Shown here in pieces: positions 57,380-64,000 of a DNA stretch of 64,000 bases (its first letter is position 1; each line of letters starts with the position of its first letter). The stretch is from JACOMS01 sp964352785. GTDB lineage: Bacteria; Pseudomonadota; Alphaproteobacteria; Caulobacterales; Maricaulaceae. The stretch spans positions 124,001 through 188,000 of the forward strand of contig CAYGTI010000001.1 in assembly GCA_964352785.1 (NCBI GenBank). Reading direction: 5' to 3'. A program made the position numbers and the translations under genes. Below the pieces are notes generated by a model that made no database searches, had not been told where the DNA came from, and worked only from the letters and a program-made list of their open reading frames with translations.

Positions 57380-59248
57380 TCACCGCCGCCCAAAAAGCCG
57401 TTCGATATCAGCGAGCTTCAGCTCCACATAAGTCGGACGACCGTGATTGCATTGGCCGGAATGCGGGGTGTCTTCCATTTGCCGCAGCAGCGCGTTCATT
57501 TCCTGGCCGTTAAGCCGCCGCCCGGCGCGCACAGAGCCGTGACACGCCATGGTGCCGCAGACATGTTCGACCTTTTCTTTGAGCGATAAGGCCTCGTCAT
57601 ACTCTGCGAGATCATCAGCCAAATCACGTATGAGGCCGCGCGCGTCCATCTCGCCCAGCAATGCTGGCGTCTCGCGCACAGCCACAGCGCCGCTGCCAAA
57701 GGGCTCAATCACGAGCCCCATCTCGGCCAGTTCATCCGCGCGGGCTAAAATGCGGGCCGCCTCGGCCTCATCAAGATCAACGATATCTGGAATGAGCAGC
57801 GCTTGTCGCTCGACGCCCTTACCCGACATCGCAGCTTTCATACGCTCATAGACAAGGCGCTCATGCGCGGCATGCTGATCGACAATGACAATCCCGTCGC
57901 GGGTTTGCGCGACAACATAGGTTTCGTGCAACTGCGCGCGTGCCGCGCCCAGCGGATAGGACTCATAATTTTGCGGTGCATCTGCGTAAGCAGCGGGAGC
58001 TCCGCCTTCGCTAGGGTGAGCGAAATGGTAGGGTTCGCCCTGCTCTTCCACTTTGGCAGAAAAGCCGTCCACGAGGGGCTGAAGCGCGGGATCATTCCTG
58101 TAGGGTGCTGTATATCCGCCCGGCCGAGGTTGGTAGTTACCTTGCAGAGGTAGTCCGTCATTTCCGCCCTGAATACGCCCAAGCGCGTAATCCGACACGG
58201 TTGTGCTGGCCCGGTGCCCCGCCGCGGCAAGGCCGTGGCGCAGCGCCGAGACAATCAAGCCGCGCACAAGGCCCGGATCGCGAAAACGCACCTCTGTTTT
58301 GGCAGGGTGTACATTCACATCAACATGTGTGCGCGGTAAATCCACATAAAGCGCAACAACCGGATGTCTGTCCCGGGCGAGGAAATCTTGGTACGCGCCC
58401 CGAACAGCCCCGTGCAAAAGCTTATCTTTAACAGGGCGCCCGTTGACAAAAAGGTATTGATGCTGCGCGTTTCCGCGCGAAAAGGTCGGCAGGCCCGCAA
58501 AACCCGTTAGGCGGATGCCTTCGCGTTCGGCTTCAATCGCGAGGGCGTTCTCGCCAAAGTCCCGGCCGAGTATAGAGGCCAGCCGTGCAAGTCGTCCGTC
58601 CTCATCATCTGATTGCCGCGCGACCTTTAGGGACGTGCGAACCGCAGACGATAACGTGATACCTACTGCCGGATTGGCCATAGCAAGACGTTTGACAACA
58701 TCGGAAATGGCAAGGCTTTCGCTGCGTTCTGATTTTAAAAATTTAAGCCGCGCGGGCGTGGCATAAAAAAGATCACGCACGTCAACGCGCGTGCCGGATA
58801 ATCCAAGGCGCGGGGCTGGGCGGGCCTTGCCAACCGCGCCGCCCTCTACGCTAAGCTCCCAGGCTGTATCTGCGCCTAAGGTTTGGGAGAGCAGCGTTAA
58901 GCGCGAGACAGAGCCAATTGAAGGCAGCGCTTCGCCGCGAAATCCCATCGTCCCAATATTAAGTAGATCCCACTCACCTTCTGCATCTGGGGAGAGTTTA
59001 GAGGTGGCGTGGCGTTCAATCGCGATAGGCAGCTCGGCTTCGCTCATACCGCACCCATCATCTGTGACAGATATAAGTGTTCGCCCGCCATCTTCGAACC
59101 GGATATCGATTTGCTGCGCGCCCGCATCGATCGCGTTTTCAGCCAGCTCTTTGATGACGCTGGCCGGACGCTCGACCACTTCACCCGCCGCAATACGGTT
59201 GACAGTTTCAGGCGGCAGACGGCGAATCGTAAAAGGCGGGCTTGGCAT
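57380..59248 (-). CDS. mutL: DNA mismatch repair protein MutL
   Basis: MutL is the ATP-driven matchmaker and nicking endonuclease of mismatch repair. The 622-residue protein has the GHKL ATPase motifs: ENAIDAGAQQIDI, TDDGCGM, GFRGEALPSI and GTRVDVRDLFYATPARLKFL. The C-terminal part has the endonuclease motif DQHAAHERLVYE, which fits DQHA(X2)E(X4)E, and the zinc-site-like QCNHGRPT. This suggests it nicks DNA itself, as in bacteria without MutH. I use the ATG at 59248; eight extra codons upstream are possible. HicB ends at its stop with zero spacing. Confidence 0.95.
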   Translation of the reverse strand: MPSPPFTIRRLPPETVNRIAAGEVVERPASVIKELAENAIDAGAQQIDIRFEDGGRTLISVTDDGCGMSEAELPIAIERHATSKLSPDAEGEWDLLNIGTMGFRGEALPSIGSVSRLTLLSQTLGADTAWELSVEGGAVGKARPAPRLGLSGTRVDVRDLFYATPARLKFLKSERSESLAISDVVKRLAMANPAVGITLSSAVRTSLKVARQSDDEDGRLARLASILGRDFGENALAIEAEREGIRLTGFAGLPTFSRGNAQHQYLFVNGRPVKDKLLHGAVRGAYQDFLARDRHPVVALYVDLPRTHVDVNVHPAKTEVRFRDPGLVRGLIVSALRHGLAAAGHRASTTVSDYALGRIQGGNDGLPLQGNYQPRPGGYTAPYRNDPALQPLVDGFSAKVEEQGEPYHFAHPSEGGAPAAYADAPQNYESYPLGAARAQLHETYVVAQTRDGIVIVDQHAAHERLVYERMKAAMSGKGVERQALLIPDIVDLDEAEAARILARADELAEMGLVIEPFGSGAVAVRETPALLGEMDARGLIRDLADDLAEYDEALSLKEKVEHVCGTMACHGSVRAGRRLNGQEMNALLRQMEDTPHSGQCNHGRPTYVELKLADIERLFGRR

Positions 59249-59718
59249 AACCTCTATGTAGAGCCTCCGCACATCCTTGTCATCGGAAGCAACCGCTTAT
59301 TTACAAACTCAACTTTAGATCATTAGTTTTCAAAAAACCGTAATCCAAATCCACTCCACGTGAGTAGAAACTTCAAACGAAAAATTGAGTACGTTTCAAC
59401 GCGAATTTTACTAAGTTGGAAAACTACCAACCAAATACAAAGTTTGAGATAAAAACATAAGCAACAAACATGATCTACTCCTGTGTTAGTATCAAAGTTA
59501 CTCTGAGAAACTAAGCAGACGTAGTGGTAGTTGGGAAGGACGGCAGGACTAGTTCTTTTAAAACCTCGGCTTACGATCAAGAAATAGGCAAGTTTTTAGT
59601 TATATGACGTATTTTTGATCCTACACATATATTGCACATTCAGGAACTGGTGGAGCGGCGCTATTTTCCTAATCCTGTATTCAAACAGCATTACAAGGAA
59701 AGACCATGGAGCTGATTT
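59249..59718. other. AT-rich region with no supported gene
   Basis: This stretch, about 470 bases between mutL and the hypothetical gene, is clearly more AT-rich than its neighbours. One open frame on the minus strand (59323-59580) would give an 85-residue cysteine and aromatic rich product, with no start signal or family. I see no promoter pair strong enough to name and no repeat. It may be remnant or horizontally acquired DNA. Confidence 0.5.
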
Positions 59719-60363
59719 TTAAGCGGTAATAAGCTTTTGGCTTTCGTCCGAGATATAATATTGCCAGACGATATTATCTGACAGTGTTTTGGATCCAATA
59801 ATTAACAGGTATTGAGAGTTTATGTCGGGACCATGCACGTTCACGGATGCATATAACATTTGGTCAAATTCTGCGATCTTGTTTTTTAACCATACGGCTT
59901 TCATAGAGTTTTTTGTGCCATGGTTTCTGTCTACTTCGCTCCAATTATAGAAAACGAGGACTTTGAGCGGCGCTCTCAAATGAATAAGTTTCCACATCTC
60001 TGTTTCAACGTCAGAACTATTTTCATGTTCAATAACAAGGTGTAAGTTGGTTTTGGTATAATCCCCATTTGGCCAGTCTGATTCCACGGCATATGCATCC
60101 ATCGTGTACCATTGATTTTTGGATCGGTACCTCAAATGAGGCTGCATCGTGTTTGCAAACCATCTTTCCGAAACGTCTTTGAGAAAGCCTTTTTCTCCGG
60201 CAAGATTTGAATGAGTTCCAACATCCTCCTCAGAGAGCATAAAATCCGTCCAACCTCTATTGTTGGACCACAAGTCTACGATCTCTTTAGGATACCGCGC
60301 TATCCTGTATTGCCAACACATTTGAAATGCCGCCTTAAAAAGAAGAGCCTTGTTTTGAGTCAT
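59719..60363 (-). CDS. Hypothetical protein, possible PD-(D/E)XK nuclease fold
   Basis: The 214-residue protein has no family I can name. A core of strand-strand-helix-strand is visible: MDAYAVESDW, then LHLVIEHENSSD, the helix VETEMWKLIHLR and the strand PLKVLVFYNW. Acidic residues D89, E112 and E114 are in the places of a PD-(D/E)XK active site, although the usual lysine after the second acid is asparagine. Codon use is AT-richer than pspF. Its ATG overlaps the stop of the pspF-like gene by four bases (ATGA), so it must be co-translated with it. I regard the nuclease reading as tentative. Confidence 0.55.
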   Translation of the reverse strand: MTQNKALLFKAAFQMCWQYRIARYPKEIVDLWSNNRGWTDFMLSEEDVGTHSNLAGEKGFLKDVSERWFANTMQPHLRYRSKNQWYTMDAYAVESDWPNGDYTKTNLHLVIEHENSSDVETEMWKLIHLRAPLKVLVFYNWSEVDRNHGTKNSMKAVWLKNKIAEFDQMLYASVNVHGPDINSQYLLIIGSKTLSDNIVWQYYISDESQKLITA

Positions 60364-61385
60364 TTCTTCATCCCGTGTTTTCTCAGTAGGCCCCTGAATT
60401 GATGATAGCTCAGGCTGAGATAATCTGCGGCTTTACCCTGATGGTGATCATGCAAAGACAACGCCTGATCAATTAAGGCGCGCTCGAACACCATGACCCG
60501 AGATGTAAATTCGGTTGTCTCAAGCGCTGCGGGCTCAATGCCCTCATTTGCTAGGAGTTGTGCCGGAACTTGGGTTTGAGCCTCCGCCCGTTCTTGCGGC
60601 GTGCGGCTTGCGCCCCCAAACGGGTCTAGCCGGAGTTTATGAATAGGCGCGGCAAGCGTTTCATCGATAAGGAATGCATTGGCAACGCTCCGCTCCGCCG
60701 CCGTCTTGAGCGCCCGAACATTACCGGGCCATGGCTGCTCTGATAGGCGCGCGAGGGCTTCGGGCGTAAAACCCGGAAACCTTTCGGCGCCGAGGCTCGC
60801 CGCAATTTTACGGCCGAAATGCTCCGCCAAAGCCGTTATATCCTCGAAACGTCCGCGCAGCGGCGGTAATCTGAGCACCTCAAATGATATAGCATCCAAA
60901 AGCTCAGCGCTGAAAGCTCCCGCCTCAACCTCTTGGGGCAGATCAAGGCTGGACGCACATATAAACCGAACATCGACGGTTTCAGTCTCAAGACTACCGA
61001 GCGGTTCATATTCACCATGTTCGATCACCCGCGCGACTTTTTCCTGCAAGGCCGCAGGTACAGCGTTAATATGATCTAAAAACAGCGTACCGCCGTTCGC
61101 AGAAACCAAACGTCCATCGACAGTCGCCCGCCCGCTATAATCACCGCGCCCGAACAACACCTCTTCAAGCGCGTCTTCTTTATAGGCGGCGCAATTGACC
61201 ACCTCATAGGATTGCTCCCAGCGCGGCGAGAGAAAGTGCAGGCGCGACGCCATCAGTTCTTTGCCTGTCCCGCGCTCTCCGGCGATCAAAACAGGGTAAT
61301 CCAGAGAGGCAAGGTCTGAAACTCGGTCAAGCAGGGCATGAAAGAGAGGTGATTCACCGATGAGCTGGGGAGGACGAATAGCCAT
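60360..61385 (-). CDS. pspF: PspF-like AAA+ activator with degenerate sigma54 and ATPase motifs
   Basis: In other bacteria PspF uses ATP to activate sigma54 RNA polymerase at psp promoters. This 341-residue protein has the same layout: Walker A GERGTGKE (36-43), the LPPLRGRFEDI region, and a Fis-type helix-turn-helix at the C-terminus (KAADYLSLSYHQFRGLLRKH). Yet the sigma54-contacting GAFTGA loop reads GDYSGR (81-86) in a shortened loop, Walker B is DH where DE is usual (104-105), and the two arginine-finger positions are S159 and A165. It diverges from the psp operon. It is ATGA-coupled to the gene downstream. Function as a normal activator is doubtful. Confidence 0.85.
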   Translation of the reverse strand: MAIRPPQLIGESPLFHALLDRVSDLASLDYPVLIAGERGTGKELMASRLHFLSPRWEQSYEVVNCAAYKEDALEEVLFGRGDYSGRATVDGRLVSANGGTLFLDHINAVPAALQEKVARVIEHGEYEPLGSLETETVDVRFICASSLDLPQEVEAGAFSAELLDAISFEVLRLPPLRGRFEDITALAEHFGRKIAASLGAERFPGFTPEALARLSEQPWPGNVRALKTAAERSVANAFLIDETLAAPIHKLRLDPFGGASRTPQERAEAQTQVPAQLLANEGIEPAALETTEFTSRVMVFERALIDQALSLHDHHQGKAADYLSLSYHQFRGLLRKHGMKK

Positions 61386-61486
61386 ATTTAGTATAATATA
61401 CTATTATGATAGAAATTAATATACTATTTTTTGGCTTTTTTTACTATTTAAAAAATACAAAAAATAAATAAATTCAAAAAAACATA

Positions 61487-61573
61487 ACAAATTCAATGAC
61501 TTATTTTTTATCGACAAACAATGCACATTTCCACATATTGAATTTGTCGCTGGCCAAAGGGTTAGCACATAAC
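61487..61573. promoter_or_regulatory. Psp control region: long inverted repeat and promoter-like elements
   Basis: ACAAATTCAAT at 61487-61497 is the perfect complement of ATTGAATTTGT at 61537-61547. Just after it, TGGC at 61551-61554 and GCA at 61565-61567 resemble a -24/-12 sigma54 promoter, but the GG-to-GC gap is 11 bases where 10 is the strict norm. A weak sigma70-like pair, TTGTCG (61544) and CATAAC (61568), is also present. Other parts of 61386-61613 are AT-rich, with a small palindrome TAGTATAATATACTA near 61391. Confidence 0.5.
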
Positions 61574-61613
61574 CCGGCCCAGAACATACAGGCCACAAAG
61601 AGAGAGAAAAAAG

Positions 61614-61763
61614 ATGACCTTCCGCACTATAGATATCGATGCAGGTCACACCGCTTTAGACACGGATGTGACTGCTCCTGCCCGCCACGTTCGCCGCCGA
61701 CGCCGCGCACTGGCTTTATCCCACCGCTCTGGCGGAGCCCGGATTTCCGGCTTCGGCATTTAA
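61614..61763 (+). CDS. Small basic protein ahead of pspA
   Basis: The frame gives 49 residues, from ATG at 61614 to TAA at 61763, after an AGAGAGAG ribosome-binding site. The N-terminal part is acidic (TFRTIDIDAGHTALDTD) and the C-terminal part basic (ARHVRRRRRALALSHRSGG). I recognise no family. It is the first open frame of the psp operon and is followed 13 bases later by another small gene. The site and shared signal support translation. Confidence 0.6.
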   Translation: MTFRTIDIDAGHTALDTDVTAPARHVRRRRRALALSHRSGGARISGFGI

Positions 61764-61776
61764 GAGGAGAGCCCGG

Positions 61777-61953
61777 ATGACACACAGAGACACTGACGAT
61801 TTGGACCGCATGTTTGAAGAGCGTGCGGGCCGCCTCGAGACAAAGGAAGAGTGGAGCCGAAAGTTCCGACGCTTCCTGCGTTACCTATCCACCCGCAAGA
61901 TGGAATGTTGGGGCTTCTTTGCCGCAGGTTTCCTCGTCGCGACAATCTTTTAA
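61777..61953 (+). CDS. Small tail-anchored membrane protein of the psp operon
   Basis: The frame encodes 58 residues, from ATG at 61777 to TAA at 61953. The first 43 residues are charged and helical (DDLDRMFEERAGRLETKEEW, SRKFRRFLRYLSTRKM). The C-terminus is one short hydrophobic helix (WGFFAAGFLVATIF), so the protein could be anchored in the inner membrane by its tail. It comes 26 bases before pspA. It is not PspB, PspC or PspD by sequence. A role in sensing or docking at the membrane is possible. Confidence 0.7.
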   Translation: MTHRDTDDLDRMFEERAGRLETKEEWSRKFRRFLRYLSTRKMECWGFFAAGFLVATIF

Positions 61954-61979
61954 CCCCAACACTACCTTAGGAGACGACA

Positions 61980-62660
61980 ATGGGAATTTTTTCAAGAATG
62001 GGTGATATCATCAACTCCAACCTCAACGCCATGATTGACAAGGCCGAGAACCCGGAGAAGATCGCCCGCCTGATCATCCAAGAAATGGAAGACACACTGG
62101 TTGAAGTCCGCACGGACGCAGCCCGCAACATCGCAGAGCGCAAAGAGCTCGGCCGCAAGGTTGACGCTTACAAAGACCGCGCAGGTGAGTGGGGCGCAAA
62201 AGCCGAACTGGCCCTCACAAAAGACCGTGAAGATCTGGCCCGCGGCGCGCTACAAGCCAAGAAACAAGCCGAAGAAATGGCGGATGTGGCTGCAAAGGAA
62301 ATTGATATCCTTGACGAAGCCGTGAGCAAAGCTGATGCGGACCTTGCAAAACTGCAATCCAAATTGGATGAAGCTCGCGCCAAACACAAGGCCTTAGCGA
62401 TGCGCGGCAATGTCGCTCAAAATCAAATCAAGATGCGCTCTAAGCTTGCGGATTACAAAGTTGAAGACGCTTTGGCCCGTTACGAGCGCATGGAGCGTAA
62501 AGTTGACGAGCTTGAAGCCCAAGTCGAGGCCTATGACCTCGGCGCGGGTGAAAGCTTAGAGAGCCAGTTCGCGCAAATGGCCGCTGACGAAGCGATCGAA
62601 TCTGAACTTGAAGCCTTAAAAGCAACCCTTGGCAAAACGTCCAAAAAAGCTTCTAAGTAA
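61980..62660 (+). CDS. pspA: Phage shock protein A
   Basis: PspA is a coiled-coil ESCRT-III-like protein that binds damaged inner membrane and, in classic systems, inhibits PspF. The 226-residue chain matches the family from its amphipathic start MGIFSRMGDIINSNLNAMID. The next parts are KIARLIIQEMEDTLVEVRTDAAR and the long helical hairpin with LAKLQSKLDEARAKHKALAMRGNVAQNQIKMRS. It has a good AGGAG site upstream. It lies between the two small genes and pspB. Confidence 0.96.
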   Translation: MGIFSRMGDIINSNLNAMIDKAENPEKIARLIIQEMEDTLVEVRTDAARNIAERKELGRKVDAYKDRAGEWGAKAELALTKDREDLARGALQAKKQAEEMADVAAKEIDILDEAVSKADADLAKLQSKLDEARAKHKALAMRGNVAQNQIKMRSKLADYKVEDALARYERMERKVDELEAQVEAYDLGAGESLESQFAQMAADEAIESELEALKATLGKTSKKASK

Positions 62661-62729
62661 TCAAGCCGCCGGGTGCGCCCTTCCCCCTTCCAACGCACCC
62701 GGCACCATTAAAGAGAGAGAGACAATTTT

Positions 62730-62978
62730 ATGGGACCCGAAACACTTGCCCTCATGATACCGATCGTCGCCATTGTAATGGGCATCGGATCAGGGATGCT
62801 GAAAATGCATTACAAGCACAAAGAAAAATTGATGGATCATATGAGCGGCGACCAAGTCGCCGAGCTGACCCAAATGTCTAAAATTGCCGATATACTTGAC
62901 CAACGCGTCAATGTTTTAGAGCGCATTTTGGATGACGAAATTCCGCAGTGGAGAGAAAACCATGACAAAACGATATAA
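62730..62978 (+). CDS. pspB: Phage shock protein B
   Basis: PspB is a small inner-membrane protein that works with PspC to relieve PspA inhibition. The 82-residue protein has a single N-terminal helix (LALMIPIVAIVMGIGSGML) and a cytoplasmic helix with leucine repeats (MHYKHKEKLMDHMSGDQVAELTQMSKIADILDQRVNVLERILDDE). An AGAGAGAGAG ribosome-binding site precedes it. Its last 17 bases overlap the pspC start. Confidence 0.9.
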   Translation: MGPETLALMIPIVAIVMGIGSGMLKMHYKHKEKLMDHMSGDQVAELTQMSKIADILDQRVNVLERILDDEIPQWRENHDKTI

Positions 62979-63444
62979 AAACCGGGTTCATCGCGCCTTG
63001 AACGACATGGAGTGGGAAGGCAATGAGGATGACTATCAATATAGCGAACCTCACAAAAAGCTTCGCCGCAACAAAATAGACGGCGTTTTTGGCGGCGTCT
63101 GCGCCGGTATCGGCGATTATATCGGACTTGATCCGGTCATTACGCGGGTCTTATTTGTCCTGCTGGTTGTTTTCACTGGATTTCCATTCTTCATCTATTT
63201 CCTGCTGTGGATCTTCATCCCATCGGATAACCGGGCACCTTACCGCCGTGAGTACCGCGAAGCTTGGAAAGCTCGTAAAGCCAAGACATCCACGTCTTCG
63301 AATGAGCGTCCCGTAAGGACGGCCTCATTCCGCGATGTGAAATCCAAATTTCGCTCGCTCGAGACACGCATGCAAGATTTGGAACGGTCTATTACGTCCA
63401 AGGAATGGCAATTACGCCGCGATTTCCGCGACCTCGAAAATTAA
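62962..63444 (+). CDS. pspC: Phage shock protein C
   Basis: PspC is an inner-membrane sensor or effector of the phage-shock response. The 160-residue protein has a PspC domain at about residues 28-80, with KLRRNKIDGVFGGVCAGIGDYIGLDPVITRVLFVLLVVFTGFPFFIYFLLWIFIPSD as a helix pair. A charged C-terminal coil (RSLETRMQDLERSITSKEWQL) follows. The ATG at 62962 has a GAGAG site and is inside the end of pspB; a TTG ten codons earlier is less likely. A hairpin follows the gene. Confidence 0.92.
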   Translation: MTKRYKNRVHRALNDMEWEGNEDDYQYSEPHKKLRRNKIDGVFGGVCAGIGDYIGLDPVITRVLFVLLVVFTGFPFFIYFLLWIFIPSDNRAPYRREYREAWKARKAKTSTSSNERPVRTASFRDVKSKFRSLETRMQDLERSITSKEWQLRRDFRDLEN

Positions 63445-63453
63445 CCCACCGGA

Positions 63454-63484
63454 TCCGGGTGATCATCCGAAGGAGACACCCGGA
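63454..63484. other. Hairpin between pspC and the next gene
   Basis: TCCGGGT at 63454-63460 pairs with ACCCGGA at 63478-63484 around 17 bases. No T tract follows, so this is not a standard terminator. It may be a processing or stability element between pspC and the exported small proteins. Confidence 0.4.
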
Positions 63485-63530
63485 GCCAAAGCGTTTTACC
63501 AGCGCTTGATCAGACAACTGGAGAGAGACA

Positions 63531-63740
63531 ATGATCAAGATTACCCTGATAACCCTCATTAGCGCCGGCGTCATCGGCACAGGGGCGCAAACACTGACCC
63601 CGCAAACACTCGACATTGCCGCAGGCGCAATGGTTGTGCAGCTTAGCAGTGACGGCGTGAATATTGACGCCGCTGCGTCACCGGACTTTGCCGTCACCCT
63701 GACAACCAAAGGCAACCGCGCTTTTACGGTTCGCTTCTAA
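63531..63740 (+). CDS. Small exported protein downstream of pspC
   Basis: The 69-residue protein has an N-terminal signal (MIKITLITLISAGVIGTGAQT). The mature part is only about 48 residues, of alternating beta character (LDIAAGAMVVQLSSDGVNID and FAVTLTTKGNRAFTVRF). It ends with an aromatic residue. No family is recognised. A GGAGAGAGAC ribosome-binding site precedes the ATG. It lies 86 bases after pspC, likely in the same transcript, so it may be an envelope effector of the Psp response. Confidence 0.6.
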   Translation: MIKITLITLISAGVIGTGAQTLTPQTLDIAAGAMVVQLSSDGVNIDAAASPDFAVTLTTKGNRAFTVRF

Positions 63741-63797
63741 AACAGCCTATCTCAACCGAAGCCCGCACCGACCTACACAAAAACAAAGAGAGACATC

Positions 63798-64000
63798 ATG
63801 TTAACACGCCGCCTTATTCTGACGAGTGCCCTTATCACAGCCGGAGCCTTCGCCGCCCCAGCATCCGCCAATGAGCCGATTTTGACAGTGAAAAACTACA
63901 TTGGAAAAATCACTGTGGTGACAAGTCCCGATGCAGAATTGAGCGTGACTGACAAAAAGAGGTCTAAAAAAGTGGATTTTGATCAGAGCCGAACCGGCCT
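63798..64000 (+). CDS. Exported beta-rich protein, N-terminal part (cut by window end)
   Basis: The frame starts at ATG 63798, after the site AAAGAGAGAC, and runs off the right edge, so about 67 codons are visible. It has a signal peptide (LTRRLILTSALITAGAFAAPASA, with alanine cleavage sites). The mature start NEPILTVKNYIGKITVVTS looks like DUF4097-type beta-solenoid proteins. The family cannot be settled from this part. It has the same type of ribosome-binding site as other psp operon genes. Confidence 0.65.
   Translation, partial: MLTRRLILTSALITAGAFAAPASANEPILTVKNYIGKITVVTSPDAELSVTDKKRSKKVDFDQSRTG

Noticed and set aside
59323..59580. Open frame of 85 codons on the minus strand in the AT-rich gap after mutL
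   Set aside because: No start signal, no family and an odd cysteine and aromatic composition; treated as non-coding.
61551..61567. Canonical sigma54 promoter before the psp operon
   Set aside because: The GG-to-GC spacing is 11 bases where 10 is needed, so I list it only as a resemblance.
1..64000. tRNA, rRNA, CRISPR arrays, IS elements or prophage genes
   Set aside because: I looked through all intergenic gaps on both strands and saw no tRNA-like cloverleaf, spaced repeats, transposase or phage genes.

Overview
The window reads as chromosomal DNA of a free-living alphaproteobacterium. The evidence is gene order: a tolQRAB-pal-cpoB-tilS-ftsH-folP run, a separate Fo operon atpI-atpB-atpE-atpF'-atpF with a duplicated b subunit, ftsEX back to back with a zinc-ribbon DUF3426 gene, an alpha-type sspB next to fumC and a DUF4169 gene, and families such as TIGR02301 and DUF2093. 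A marine Maricaulales/Hyphomonadales relative is my best guess from overall composition and gene style, but I cannot place it further. I saw no rRNA, tRNA, CRISPR array, IS element or prophage.

Layout. 1-9700: rsmD (partial), tlyA, an isoprenoid block (dxs, ispA-like, xseB), a histidine phosphatase, lepB, then yceI, a Sua5-type gene, an FAD-linked oxidase and yaaA. 9680-15376: yihY, the Fo ATP synthase operon, an acyltransferase and a DMT exporter. 15449-21131: a glycine cleavage operon behind a tandem glycine riboswitch, with a PaiB-like gene and a cupin gene built into it. 21142-23009: three divergent palindromic repeat elements around thiD and a doubtful ORF. 22008-32708 (minus strand): thiD, folP, a membrane-tethered XRE regulator, ftsH, tilS and the whole Tol-Pal system. 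32939-37251: a lipoprotein and a surface-glycan set (GT-C glycosyltransferase, GT2, methyltransferase, small EamA/SMR transporter). 37314-47850: sspB, fumC, small envelope proteins, DDAH with an amino-acid permease, a neutral-lipid group (hormone-sensitive-lipase-like hydrolase, WS/DGAT acyltransferase, a second hydrolase), chorismate mutase, an M23 lipoprotein and DUF2093. 48009-56625: a phasin-like/DUF2853 chimera, WecG/TagA and YdcF genes, ftsEX, a zinc-ribbon protein, GNAT, LytTR and aroC. 56646-60363: AT-richer accessory DNA with hicAB, then mutL, then a putative nuclease-fold protein. 60360-64000: the phage-shock (Psp) locus.

The most unusual part is the Psp locus. The gene in the pspF position keeps Walker A and the C-terminal DNA-binding helix-turn-helix. 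Its sigma54-contacting GAFTGA loop, its Walker B glutamate and both arginine-finger positions are all changed. The -24/-12-like element before the psp operon is one base too long, and a perfect 11-bp inverted repeat lies beside it. The operon also carries two unrecognised small proteins ahead of pspA and two exported beta-rich proteins after pspC. The pspF-like gene is translationally coupled to a protein with a PD-(D/E)XK-like pattern. Together these suggest that Psp control has been rewired away from the classical sigma54 scheme, which is inference until tested.

Other points of note are the cupin gene fused by ATGA overlaps between gcvPA and gcvPB, the phasin-like/DUF2853 chimera near a wax-ester/triacylglycerol synthase, and hicAB ending at the base next to the mutL stop codon.
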